This document shows, one piece after another, positions 42,531-51,019 of a stretch of 64,000 nucleotides of DNA. The translations under genes were made by a program, and so were the position numbers. The first letter of the stretch is position 1, and the number at the start of each line of letters is the position of its first letter. The notes below the pieces were generated by a model, which had not been told where the DNA came from, did not search any database, and worked only from the letters and a program-made list of their open reading frames with translations. Source of the DNA: Methylibium sp035476815. Its GTDB lineage: Bacteria > Pseudomonadota > Gammaproteobacteria > Burkholderiales > Burkholderiaceae_C. The DNA lies in NCBI GenBank assembly GCA_035476815.1, contig DATILD010000080.1, positions 15,852 to 79,851 of the forward strand, given 5' to 3'.

Positions 42531-43565
42531 GTGACTTTGCCGTCTGCCCCTGCGCTGCCCGCCGGCCAATGGCTGCCCGAGCAGCAGGGTCATCGCGTCT
42601 GGTGGGCCGGGGGTGGTGCGGCCACCGGCCTGCCCGTGCTGGTGGTGCACGGTGGGCCGGGCGGGCAGAGCCGGCCCGAGCCCGCGCGCTGGTTCGACGG
42701 CCTGCCGGTGCGCTGGCTGATGCTCGATCAGCGCGGCTGCGGACGCAGCGAACCCGCGGGCGCCACGGCGGCCAGCGGCCTGCCCGAGCTGCTCGATGAC
42801 ATCGAGCGGCTGCGCGAGGCGCTGGGCCTCGAACGCTGGGCGCTGGCCGGTGGTTCCTGGGGCGCGCGCGTCGCGCTGGCCTACGCCGCGCGCCACCCGG
42901 CGCGTGTGGACGGTCTGATGTTGCGCAGCCCCTTCCTCGGCACGCTTGCCGAGACGCGTCGCTACATTGCTCCGTGGAGCAACTGGCTGGGCGCGGCGGG
43001 TCGGCAAGGGCTCGGTCCGGAGGCCGCCGACGCCGTTCACAGTCTGTACCACGGCAGGACAGAGTCGTTCATCGGTGACTCAGGGTTAACGCGGGGCGCC
43101 TGCCTGGCGGCCGACGCCGTCGTGCTGGCCTGGGGCGCGTTCGACGACGCGCAGTCGGCGCCGGGCGGCGTGGCGGCCAGCGGCGCCCGCTGGTCCGAGC
43201 CTTCCGCCGCGCCGACGCCGGCACAGCGTGCGTCGTGGGCAGTGCATGTGCAGGGGGCGCTCGGGGACTGGGGCGAGCGCGATGGCGTGCCGCGCGGCCT
43301 CGTGCTGCCGCGGCTGGCGGCCGGGGCGCCGGTGGAGCTCATCTGGGGCGAGCAGGACGCCACCTGCGATCCGGCCAGCGCCCGCGCGCTGGCGGCTGCG
43401 CTCGCCGAGTCCGGCCTGGCGGTGCGCTCGTGCGGCGTCGCGGGGGCCGGTCACCGCATGGGCGACCCGCTGCTGGCGCCCCGATTGCGCGCCGTGGCGC
43501 AGGGCTGGGTCGCGAGCCTGCTGGCTCAGCCCGACGCCTCTTCGCGCCAGCGCAGCTTGCGGTAG
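42531..43565 (+). CDS. Alpha/beta hydrolase, proline iminopeptidase-like
   Basis: About 344 residues with the S33 fold: oxyanion segment LVVHGGPGGQSRPEPARWF, nucleophile elbow GGSWGARVALAYAARHP (serine in GxSxG), acid in IWGEQDATCDPASA, and the final histidine in GAGHRMGDPL. The start is a GTG (42531) with no clear Shine-Dalgarno; no in-frame ATG fits better. The last ~10 residues run into the convergent regulator gene (40-base overlap), so the natural end may be extended. Substrate unknown. Confidence 0.8.
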   Translation: MTLPSAPALPAGQWLPEQQGHRVWWAGGGAATGLPVLVVHGGPGGQSRPEPARWFDGLPVRWLMLDQRGCGRSEPAGATAASGLPELLDDIERLREALGLERWALAGGSWGARVALAYAARHPARVDGLMLRSPFLGTLAETRRYIAPWSNWLGAAGRQGLGPEAADAVHSLYHGRTESFIGDSGLTRGACLAADAVVLAWGAFDDAQSAPGGVAASGARWSEPSAAPTPAQRASWAVHVQGALGDWGERDGVPRGLVLPRLAAGAPVELIWGEQDATCDPASARALAAALAESGLAVRSCGVAGAGHRMGDPLLAPRLRAVAQGWVASLLAQPDASSRQRSLR

Positions 43566-45586
43566 ATCGTGTTGCGGCTGATGCCGAGCCGCTTCGACGC
43601 GACCGAGATGTTGCCGTCGGCCGCCTCGACGGCACGGCGGATCATCTCGCGCTCGATCTCCTCCAGCGTGCCGCGCGGCTCGCCGGCGTCCGGGCCGCGG
43701 GCCGCGGCGGGTGACGGTTCGGCCGCCGGCGCGTCGGCCTGGCGGCGCGTGGCGTCGTCGAGGAAGTCGTCCGACAGGTGTTCGCGGGTGATGCGCGCCT
43801 CGCCGGCCGCCATCACCGCGGCCGTGTGCAAGACGCCGCCGAGCTGGCGCAGGTTGCCCGGCCAGTCGTAGCGCGTCAGCAGGGCTTCGACGTCGGGCGC
43901 GAGCACCGGCGCGGCGCCGTGGACCTCGTCGGCCAGCAGGCGCCGCACCAGCGCCATCAGGTCGGTGCGCTCGCGCAGCGGTGGCAGCTTCACCGCCAGG
44001 CCGTTGAGCCGGTAGTAGAGGTCCTCGCGCAGCGCGTGGCCGTCGAGCAGCTCGCGCGGGTTGCGGTCGGTCGCGGCGACGACGGCCACGTCGATCGCCA
44101 CCGGCGCCGCCGCACCGAGCGGCAGCACCTTGCGCTCCTGCAGCGCGCGCAGCAGCCGGGCCTGCAGGCCGACCGGCAGGCCGCCGACCTCGTCGAGGAA
44201 CAGCGTGCCGCCGGCGGCCTCGACCAGCTTGCCGACGGCGCCCTTGCGGCGCACGCCCGGGTAGACGCCTTCCGCGTAGCCGAACAGTTCGGCCTCCAGG
44301 ACCGCCTCGGCGGTGGACGCGCACTGCACGCCGACGAAGGGCCGGGCGCGGCGCTGCGACTCGGCGTGGATGGTGCGCGCCAGCAGCTCCTTGCCGCTGC
44401 CGGCCTCGCCCAGGATCAGGATCGGGATCTGGCGGTCCAGCACGCGACGCACCTTGCCGACCGCGGCCTCCACCTGGGGGTCGCCGGTCAGCAGGCGCTG
44501 GAAGCCGAGCATCGGTGCGGCGGTCGGCTCGGGCGAGGCGATGGGCGCCGCGGCTTGTGCGGTCGGGATCGGCGCCGCGCTGGCCGGGTCGGTCGCATCC
44601 GCAACACTCGCCGGCGCCTCGGTGGCGGCCGTGCGCCCCGGCGTCCAGTTGCAGCGCGCCTGCGCATAGACCAGCTGACCATTGGGCAACGCCAGGCGCA
44701 GCGGCACGCCCTGCGGCACCCGGCAGGCGTCGACGATGGCGCCGATCGAGCCGCCGAGCAGGCTCGCGACCGTGTGCATGCGTACCGCGGCGCCCGACAG
44801 GCCGAGCAGGTCGAGCGCGCTGCGGTTGGCACCGAGGCAGCGGCCGTCGCGGTCGACCGCCAGGATGCCCTCCATCAACGTGCCGATGAACTCGGCCCGC
44901 AGGTGGAAATGCAGGCGCAGCGCGTCGCTGAAGTCGTCGCTGAGCCAGTGGTTCTCGATCATCCGCGCCGACATCTTGACCAGGCCCATCGTGTGCGGGT
45001 GGTAACCGCGGCGGTCGCCCGAGACGTCGAGCACGCCGAGGATGTTGCCGCGCGGGTCGAGGATGGGCGAGGCCTGGCAGGTCAGGAAGTGGTTGGCGTG
45101 CATGAAGTGCTCGTCCGCATGGACCAGCACCGGCCGCTCGTCGACCAGCGCCGTGCCCATGCCGTTGGTGCCCTTGGTGCACTCGGCCCAGTTGACGCCC
45201 GGCGCCAGCGCCACCTTGGCGGCCTTCTCGAGGAAGTCCTCGTCGCCGATCGAATGCAGGATCGTGCCCTGGGCGTCGGTCAGCACCACCATGCTCTGGG
45301 TGCGCGCGACCTGGTCGAACAGCAGCTCCATCACCGGCGCGGCGTGGGCGTAGAGGCGCCGGTTGCGCTCGCGCGTGACGGTGAAGTCGGCGCGCGCGAT
45401 CGGCGCGTAGTCGGGCGCGCCGATGCGGCTCAGTCCGAGGGCGGCGCAGCGCTCGTGCGACTCGTTGATCGACAGCACATGGGTGTTGTCGAGCGACAGC
45501 GCGCCGGCGATCGGGCGTTCGGTGTTCTCGTCGCGGCGGCGGCGCCCGGCACCCGGCAGCGGGGCCTGCAAGCTCTGCGTGGTCAT
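43526..45586 (-). CDS. AcoR-like enhancer-binding-protein-type regulator with abnormal GAFTGA loop
   Basis: A 686-residue regulator, divergent from the aldehyde oxidoreductase operon. The N-terminal half has a GAF domain (NWAECTKGTNGMGTALVDERPVLVHADEHF). The AAA+ domain has Walker A GEAGSGKE, Walker B GTLFLDEVGG (usual final D replaced by G) and YYRLNGLAVKLPPLRER. The C-terminus is a Fis-type helix-turn-helix (NISVASKRLGISRNTIYRKLRW). The sigma54-contacting GAFTGA loop reads GVYPGV (in GYAEGVYPGVRRKG), so sigma54 activation is doubtful. I chose the ATG at 45586; a longer start (MSAKEDLGRRP, 45679) is possible. Confidence 0.9.
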   Translation of the reverse strand: MTTQSLQAPLPGAGRRRRDENTERPIAGALSLDNTHVLSINESHERCAALGLSRIGAPDYAPIARADFTVTRERNRRLYAHAAPVMELLFDQVARTQSMVVLTDAQGTILHSIGDEDFLEKAAKVALAPGVNWAECTKGTNGMGTALVDERPVLVHADEHFMHANHFLTCQASPILDPRGNILGVLDVSGDRRGYHPHTMGLVKMSARMIENHWLSDDFSDALRLHFHLRAEFIGTLMEGILAVDRDGRCLGANRSALDLLGLSGAAVRMHTVASLLGGSIGAIVDACRVPQGVPLRLALPNGQLVYAQARCNWTPGRTAATEAPASVADATDPASAAPIPTAQAAAPIASPEPTAAPMLGFQRLLTGDPQVEAAVGKVRRVLDRQIPILILGEAGSGKELLARTIHAESQRRARPFVGVQCASTAEAVLEAELFGYAEGVYPGVRRKGAVGKLVEAAGGTLFLDEVGGLPVGLQARLLRALQERKVLPLGAAAPVAIDVAVVAATDRNPRELLDGHALREDLYYRLNGLAVKLPPLRERTDLMALVRRLLADEVHGAAPVLAPDVEALLTRYDWPGNLRQLGGVLHTAAVMAAGEARITREHLSDDFLDDATRRQADAPAAEPSPAAARGPDAGEPRGTLEEIEREMIRRAVEAADGNISVASKRLGISRNTIYRKLRWREEASG

Positions 45587-46028
45587 CGGAGGAACATCCT
45601 TTCGTGCCGCCGCGGGCGGCTTGTCTCGCGCAATCCCGGGACCGCCGGGCCGGCGGCCGAGGTCTTCTTTCGCCGACATCAGGCAAGGTTCACGCCAGCG
45701 CCCTTGCGCGAGGCCGTGATGCTAGGCGATGGGGGGAGCAATGTTCAATTTCGCAGCAGCATGGTCAGGCTTGCGGGGCGGTGTGCGCCGCCTTCTGCGC
45801 AGTCCCGGGCGTTCGGGATGCTCGACCGCCTGCTCCCACCCCCGCCGCCGGTCGGACCGTTGACCCACGGTGGATCAGGGTTACCCCCGGATATGAACCG
45901 GCGTGCCTAGTCAAGAACATACTTGTGTTGCCGGCGAATCGGCCCTGGCGCCCGCGTGGGCGAGCCGGGCGGCCGCCGGAATCGGTATCGAGATCGATCC
46001 ACCCCGTCACTCGCGGAGACAGCCAGCC
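45587..46028. promoter_or_regulatory. Divergent control region between the AcoR-like regulator and the aor operon
   Basis: 442 bases without a convincing gene. It must hold the promoters of both the regulator (minus) and the ferredoxin-aldehyde oxidoreductase operon (plus). I see GC-rich stems (gccgcc/ggcggc at 45606-45620) and short AT-richer stretches near 45740-45760 and 45915-45935 (agaacatacttg), but no clear sigma70 pair and no GG-N10-GC sigma54 element on the plus strand. The open frames that cross it look like shadows. Confidence 0.5.
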
Positions 46029-46505
46029 ATGCAGAAGACCCTCCACCTCAACCCCGAGAAGTGCACCGGCTGTCTGCAGTGCGAGATGGCGTGCTCGTTC
46101 GAGAACTACGCGGTCTACGCGCCGAGCAAGTCGCGCATCAAGGTGTTCGACTTCCACCACACCGGCCGCAAGGTGCCCTACACCTGCACCCAGTGCGACG
46201 AGGCCTGGTGCCTGCACGCCTGCCCGGTGGAGGCGATCACGATCGACCACCTGACCGGCGCCAAGGTCGTCAACGAGACCACCTGCGTGGGCTGCAAGGT
46301 CTGCACGATCAGCTGCCCGTTCGGCACCATCAACTACGTGCAGGAGACCGGCAAGGTCCAGAAGTGCGACCTGTGCGGTGGCGAGCCGGCCTGCGCCGAA
46401 GCCTGCCCGACCGGCGCCATCACCTTCATCGACGCCAACTGGACCGGCCTCGACAAGATGCAGGCCTGGGCCGAGAAGCTCGGCAACCAGAACGCCGCCG
46501 CCTGA
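46029..46505 (+). CDS. Polyferredoxin-type electron-transfer subunit (AorA-like)
   Basis: A 158-residue protein with four 4Fe-4S binding motifs of HycB/CooF type: CTGCLQCEMAC near residue 12, CTQCDEAWCLHAC, CVGCKVCTISC, and CDLCGGEPACAEAC. It carries electrons between the tungsten subunit and the flavin subunit encoded downstream, as in the AorABC enzyme of Aromatoleum. ATG 46029 begins MQKTLHLNPEKC. It is 27 bases before the oxidoreductase gene. Confidence 0.9.
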   Translation: MQKTLHLNPEKCTGCLQCEMACSFENYAVYAPSKSRIKVFDFHHTGRKVPYTCTQCDEAWCLHACPVEAITIDHLTGAKVVNETTCVGCKVCTISCPFGTINYVQETGKVQKCDLCGGEPACAEACPTGAITFIDANWTGLDKMQAWAEKLGNQNAAA

Positions 46506-46532
46506 CGCGCCGAAGAGATTTAGGAGAACGAC

Positions 46533-48380
46533 ATGTCCTGGGCTGGAAAGATCCTTCGCGTCAACCTCACGAACGGCACGGTCACCTCCGAGCCGCTGAA
46601 GATGGACTGGGCGCGCGCCTACCTCGGCTCGCGCGGCCTGGCCTCGAAATACCTGGTGGAGGAGATCGACCCCAAGGTCGACCCGTTGGCCCCCGAGAAC
46701 AAGATCATCTGGTCGACCGGACCGCTGACCGGCACGATGGCGTCCACGGGTGGCCGCTACACGGTCGTCACCAAGGGTCCGCTGACCGGTGCGATCGCCT
46801 GCTCCAACTCGGGCGGCTACTGGGGCGCCGAGCTCAAGTTCGCCGGCTGGGACATGGTGATCTTCGAGGGCAGGTCGCCCAAGCCGGTCTACCTGTCGAT
46901 CGAGGACGACAAGGCCGAGCTGCGTGACGCCGCCCACCTGTGGGGCAAGTCGGTCTGGGAGACCGAGGAGATCATCAAGAAGCAGCACCAGGACCCGCTG
47001 ACCCGCATCTCCAGCATCGGCCTGGCGGGCGAGAACGGCGTGCTGTACGCGGCGATCGTCAACGACCTGCACCGTGCGGCCGGCCGCTCGGGCGTGGGCG
47101 CGGTCATGGGCTCCAAGAACCTGAAGGCGGTCGCGGTGCGCGGCACCAAGGGCGTGGGCAACATCGCCAACCCGAAGGAGTTCATGAAGGTCACCTTCGA
47201 GAAGAAGAAGATCCTGGCCGACAACGCCGTCACCGGCCAGGGCCTGCCGACCTACGGCACCCAGGTGCTGATGAACGTCATCAACGAGATCGGCGCCTCG
47301 CCGACCCGCAACCACCGTGACGTGCAGTTCGAGGGCGCCAAGGACATCTCCGCCGAGGCGATGGCCACGCCGCGCAAGACCGACGGCAAGAAGCCGCTGG
47401 TGACCAACCAGGCCTGCTTCGGCTGCACCATCGCCTGCGGCCGCATCCAGAAGATCGACCAGGGCCACTTCTCGGTCGAGAACAAGCCGCAGTACTGGGG
47501 CGCCTCGGGCGGCCTGGAGTACGAGGCCGCCTGGGCGCTGGGCAATGCCAACGGCGTCAACGACCTCGAGGCGCTGCAGTACGCCAACATCCTGTGCAAC
47601 GAGCAGGGCATGGACCCGATCTCCTTCGGCGCGACCATCGGCGCGGTGATGGAGCTCTACGAGATGGGCGTGCTGACCAAGGAACAGCTCGGCACCGACG
47701 CGCCCTTCGGCTCGGCCCGGGCGCTGGTGCACTTCGCCGAGATCACCGCCCAGGGCGTCGGTTTCGGCAAGGAGATCGGCCTGGGCTCGGCGCGTCTGAC
47801 CAAGAAGTACGGCCACCCCGACCTCAGCATGAGCGTCAAGGGCATGGAGTTTCCGGCCTACGACGCGCGCGGCATCCAGGGCATGGGTCTGGCCTACGCG
47901 ACCAGCAACCGTGGCGCCTGCCACCTGCGCGGCTACACCGTCGCTTCCGAGGTGCTGGGCATCCCCGTCAAGACCGACCCGCTGGTCACCGAAGGCAAGC
48001 CGGAACTGGTGAAGGCCTTCCAGGACGCCACCTCGGTCTTCGACTCGGCCGGCATCTGCGTCTTCACCAGCTTCGCCTGGGGTCTGCCGGACGTGCAGCC
48101 GCAGGTCGCGGCCGCCTGCGGCGAGGAGTTCACGCTCGAGAAGCTCAGCGAGATCGGCGAGCGCATCTGGAACATGGAGCGCGACTTCAACAACCGCGCC
48201 GGCTTCACCGCCAAGGACGACACGCTGCCCAAGCGCCTGCTGACCGAACCGGCGAAGACCGGCCCGGCCAAGGGCCTGGTCAACAATCTGCCCGAGATGC
48301 TGCCGAAGTACTACGAGATCCGCGGCTGGAACGCCGACGGTACGCTCAAGCCGGAGACGCGCCAGCGCCTCGGCCTGTGA
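46533..48380 (+). CDS. aor: Tungsten-dependent aldehyde ferredoxin oxidoreductase (AorB-like)
   Basis: A 615-residue AOR-family enzyme oxidising aldehydes to acids with a tungsten-bispyranopterin cofactor. The start MSWAGKILRVNLTNGTVTSEPL is typical. GAVMGSKNLKAVAVRG is the AOR glycine motif, and the 4Fe-4S ligands are ACFGCTIAC (about residues 293-301) plus a cysteine in SAGICVFTSF near residue 507. Shine-Dalgarno AGGAGA lies nine bases upstream. Codon use is strongly biased to C/G third positions, as for a highly expressed gene. The physiological substrate (benzaldehyde-, phenylacetaldehyde- or short-chain aldehyde) cannot be read. Confidence 0.95.
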   Translation: MSWAGKILRVNLTNGTVTSEPLKMDWARAYLGSRGLASKYLVEEIDPKVDPLAPENKIIWSTGPLTGTMASTGGRYTVVTKGPLTGAIACSNSGGYWGAELKFAGWDMVIFEGRSPKPVYLSIEDDKAELRDAAHLWGKSVWETEEIIKKQHQDPLTRISSIGLAGENGVLYAAIVNDLHRAAGRSGVGAVMGSKNLKAVAVRGTKGVGNIANPKEFMKVTFEKKKILADNAVTGQGLPTYGTQVLMNVINEIGASPTRNHRDVQFEGAKDISAEAMATPRKTDGKKPLVTNQACFGCTIACGRIQKIDQGHFSVENKPQYWGASGGLEYEAAWALGNANGVNDLEALQYANILCNEQGMDPISFGATIGAVMELYEMGVLTKEQLGTDAPFGSARALVHFAEITAQGVGFGKEIGLGSARLTKKYGHPDLSMSVKGMEFPAYDARGIQGMGLAYATSNRGACHLRGYTVASEVLGIPVKTDPLVTEGKPELVKAFQDATSVFDSAGICVFTSFAWGLPDVQPQVAAACGEEFTLEKLSEIGERIWNMERDFNNRAGFTAKDDTLPKRLLTEPAKTGPAKGLVNNLPEMLPKYYEIRGWNADGTLKPETRQRLGL

Positions 48381-48401
48381 TCTCCCAGCGCTCCCGCGAC
48401 G

Positions 48402-48440
48402 AAGGGCGGTCCGAGGCAACTTGAACCGCCCTTTGCCTTT
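48402..48440 (+). terminator. Terminator-like hairpin between aor and the flavin subunit gene
   Basis: AAGGGCGGT pairs with ACCGCCCTT around a 14-base loop, followed by TGCCTTTTCC. It lies 21 bases after the aldehyde oxidoreductase stop and 16 bases before the next gene. It may lower expression of the downstream subunits or stabilise the upstream mRNA. Confidence 0.7.
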
Positions 48441-48455
48441 TCCGAGGAATTCCCG

Positions 48456-49811
48456 ATGCGACACCTGATCCTGGGCGCCGGACCGGCCGGCGTCATCGCG
48501 GCCGAGACGATCCGCAAGCACTCGCCCTACGACACCATCACCATCGTCGGCGACGAGCCGGAGCCGCCGTACTCGCGCATGGCGATCCCCTACCTGCTGG
48601 TCGGCAAGGTCGGCGAGGACGGCACCTACCTGCGGCGCGACCCGGACCAGTTCCGCAAGCTCAACATCAAGCTGCTGCGCCAGCGCGCGCTGCGCGTCGA
48701 CGCCAAGGCGCGCACCGTGACGCTGGACAACGGCAGCGTGCTCGGCTTCGAGCGGCTGCTGATCGCGACCGGCTCCAACCCGGTGCGCCCGCCGGTGCCC
48801 GGCATGGACCTGCCCGGCGTGCAGCCCTGCTGGACGCTGGAGAACGCGCGCGCCATCGCCGCGCTCGCCCAGCCCGGCGCCAAGGTGCTGCAAATGGGGG
48901 CGGGCTTCATCGGCTGCATCATCATGGAGGCGCTGGCGCTGCGCGGCGTCGAGCTGACCGTCGTCGAGATGGGCGACCGCATGGTGCCGCGCATGATGGG
49001 GCCGACCGCCGGCAACATGATCAAGCAGTGGTGCGAGAAGAAGGGCGTGCGCGTCTTCACCGGCACCCGGGTCGAGGCGATCGAGTCGACCGCAGCGGCG
49101 CCGAGCGGCGGCAACGGCCTGCTGAGCAAGGTGGCCAGCCTGTTCGGCGCGGGCAAGAGCGAGCCGGCGCCGGCTCACGCGATGCGCGTGCGGCTGTCCA
49201 ACGGCGAGACGCTGGACACCGACCTCGTGATCAGCGCGACCGGCGTCAAGCCCAACATCGCCTTCCTGAAGGATTCGGGCATCGACTGCAACCAGGGCGT
49301 GCTGGCCGACGAGCGGCTGCAGACCAACGTGCCCGGCATCTACACCGCCGGCGACTGCGCCGAGGCCTTCGACCTGGCGACCAAGGGCCGCGTGATCAGC
49401 GCAATCCAGCCCAACGCGGCCGACGAGGCCTACGTCGCGGCGATGAACATGCTCGGCCGCGGCGCGGTGCTCAAGCGCGTCACGCAGATCAACGTGCTCG
49501 ACACGCTGGGACTGATCTCGGCCAGCTTCGGCGACTGGCAGGGCGTGCCCGGCGGCCAGAGCGTCGAGTTGCACGACCGCGACGGCTTCAAGCTGCTGAG
49601 CCTGCAGTTCGACGCCGAGCGCCTGGTCGGCTGCAACAGCATCGGCTGGACCGAGCATGTCGGCGTGATGCGCGGCCTGGTCGAGGGCCGCGTGCGGCTG
49701 GGCGAATGGCGCGAAAGGCTGATCGCCGACCCGACCAGGCTGGCCGATGCCTACATCGCCCAGGGCCAGGCGCAGGAGCGCTGGGCCCAGGCCGAGGCGC
49801 ACACACGGTGA
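48456..49811 (+). CDS. FAD-dependent NAD(P)H oxidoreductase subunit (AorC-like)
   Basis: A 451-residue pyridine nucleotide-disulfide-type flavoprotein: FAD motif HLILGAGPAGVIAAE at the start, YSRMAIPYLLVGK, second Rossmann VLQMGAGFIGCIIMEALALRGVELTVVEMG near residue 145, and the FAD-ribityl aspartate in GIYTAGDCAEA. In Aromatoleum the AorC subunit couples aldehyde oxidation to NAD reduction; the same role is likely. It overlaps the MoaD-like gene start (GTGA). Confidence 0.92.
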   Translation: MRHLILGAGPAGVIAAETIRKHSPYDTITIVGDEPEPPYSRMAIPYLLVGKVGEDGTYLRRDPDQFRKLNIKLLRQRALRVDAKARTVTLDNGSVLGFERLLIATGSNPVRPPVPGMDLPGVQPCWTLENARAIAALAQPGAKVLQMGAGFIGCIIMEALALRGVELTVVEMGDRMVPRMMGPTAGNMIKQWCEKKGVRVFTGTRVEAIESTAAAPSGGNGLLSKVASLFGAGKSEPAPAHAMRVRLSNGETLDTDLVISATGVKPNIAFLKDSGIDCNQGVLADERLQTNVPGIYTAGDCAEAFDLATKGRVISAIQPNAADEAYVAAMNMLGRGAVLKRVTQINVLDTLGLISASFGDWQGVPGGQSVELHDRDGFKLLSLQFDAERLVGCNSIGWTEHVGVMRGLVEGRVRLGEWRERLIADPTRLADAYIAQGQAQERWAQAEAHTR

Positions 49812-50113
49812 ACGCGGTCCTGCCCGGCGAGCCGCGGGTGGCACGCGACAATGGCCGCGTGAAGATCGGCTTCAAGCTCTACGCCTCGCTCACCGATTAC
49901 CTGCCGCCCGAGGCGCGGCTCGGCAACCGCGTCGATCTCGAGGTCGCGCCCGACGCGACCATCGCCGACGTGATCGCGCCCTACGGTCTGCCGATGAGGC
50001 TGGTGCACCTGGTGCTGGTGAACGGCCGCTTCGTCGCGCCGACCGAGCGCGCCACGCACACCTTCAAGGAAGGCGACGTGCTGGCGATCTGGCCGCCGAT
50101 TGCCGGCGGGTGA
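49808..50113 (+). CDS. MoaD/ThiS-family sulphur carrier protein
   Basis: A ubiquitin-fold sulphur carrier with core VKIGFKLYASLTDYLPPEARLGN and the ending VLAIWPPIAGG, whose terminal GlyGly is thiocarboxylated to deliver sulphur to the pyranopterin of the tungsten cofactor. Start uncertain: GTG 49808 overlaps the flavoprotein stop and has GAGG upstream (101 residues); GTG 49859 starts exactly at the conserved domain (84 residues). Its presence in the operon is typical of tungsten aldehyde oxidoreductases (aorD). Confidence 0.88.
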   Translation: MNAVLPGEPRVARDNGRVKIGFKLYASLTDYLPPEARLGNRVDLEVAPDATIADVIAPYGLPMRLVHLVLVNGRFVAPTERATHTFKEGDVLAIWPPIAGG

Positions 50114-50415
50114 TGCCCCCCGCGGTCGCCGCGGTCTTCGAGCGGGACACCGCCGGGACCGAGGCCGAATGGCTGATGCGGCTGCCCGGGGCTTGCGGTC
50201 GGTGGACGGTCTGCATCGCCGCGCGGTGCGCCACCGTCGCCTTCGAGGGTGACGGTCGGCTCGAACTGGCGTGGCAGCCGCTGCCGCCGCGACGCATCGC
50301 CCGGCTGGTGATGGAGCGGCTCGCGGTCAGCTACCGCTTCCACGGCGTCGACGCGGCCGAGCGCGCGCGCTTCATGCAGCACTTCGATCTCTACATGCAG
50401 CGCGGCGGCGGTTAG
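50113..50415 (+). CDS. Uncharacterised protein of the aor operon
   Basis: A 100-residue protein whose ATG overlaps the stop of the MoaD-like gene (TGATG). No family is recognised. Features are a short beta-rich-looking N-terminal half (GRWTVCIAARCATVAFEGDGRLELAWQPL) and a C-terminal ARFMQHFDLYMQRGG helix; two cysteines are present. Strict coupling to the operon suggests a role in assembly or maturation of the tungsten enzyme, which is inference. Confidence 0.6.
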   Translation: MPPAVAAVFERDTAGTEAEWLMRLPGACGRWTVCIAARCATVAFEGDGRLELAWQPLPPRRIARLVMERLAVSYRFHGVDAAERARFMQHFDLYMQRGGG

Positions 50416-50434
50416 CGGCGGCCTTGATGGTGCT

Positions 50435-51019
50435 ATGGTGCCCGCCGTGCATCCCGACCCGCTGACCACCGGACACGCGCGCTCGTTCACCGACGTGCCC
50501 GCGCTTGCCGAGCGTGCCGCCGACCTGCTGCGCACGCCGCACGCGCTGCTGCAGCTCACGCCGCCCGAAGCGGCCTGGGTCGTCGAGCAGATGCTGCTGC
50601 TGAGCTTCCCGCCAGGCGCGACGCTGTTCCGCGAAGGCGAGGCCGCGGCGGACCACATGCTGCTGCTGCTCGACGGCGAGGTGGAGGTCGACACCGCGGC
50701 CGACGGTCCGACCGGCCCGGTCGCGATCTCGGTGGTCGGGCCCGGCAGCGTGCTGGGCGAGATGGCGGTGCTCGACGGCGCACCGCGCTCGGCCAGCTGC
50801 GTGGCGATGACGCCGGTGCAGGCCGCTGGGCTGTCGCGGCGCGGGCTCGAGCGGCTGATCGATACCCAGCCGCGCGCGGCCGCGAAGCTGCTGCTGAGCC
50901 TCGGCACCCGCACCGCCGAACGGCTGCGCGCGCTCGGCGAGCAGCTGCAGCTCTACGCGCGGCTCGTCGACGCGAAGCAGGCCGAACTCGACCGCCTGCG
51001 CGCGGCGCATCAGCCGTAG
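50435..51019 (+). CDS. Cyclic nucleotide-binding domain protein without DNA-binding domain
   Basis: A 194-residue protein with one cNMP-binding beta-roll: FPPGATLFREGEAAADHMLLLLDGEVEV, then GSVLGEMAVLDGAPRSASCVAMTPVQAAGLSR (phosphate-binding cassette GEMAVLDGAPRSA). It ends in an amphipathic helix (about 150-194) rather than a helix-turn-helix, so it is not a Crp-type regulator by itself. Start ATG 50435. It lies 19 bases after the unknown aor gene and overlaps the convergent cydB end by 10 bases. Confidence 0.8.
   Translation: MVPAVHPDPLTTGHARSFTDVPALAERAADLLRTPHALLQLTPPEAAWVVEQMLLLSFPPGATLFREGEAAADHMLLLLDGEVEVDTAADGPTGPVAISVVGPGSVLGEMAVLDGAPRSASCVAMTPVQAAGLSRRGLERLIDTQPRAAAKLLLSLGTRTAERLRALGEQLQLYARLVDAKQAELDRLRAAHQP

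Noticed and set aside
45760..45780. TGGTCAGGCTTGC as a sigma54 element before the aor operon.
   Set aside because: The distance between GG and GC is 8 bases, not 10.
45765..49844. A 1359-codon minus-strand frame opposite the aor operon.
   Set aside because: Shadow of strongly biased codon use in the aor genes; the translation is low-complexity His/Gly/Ala/Val without domains.
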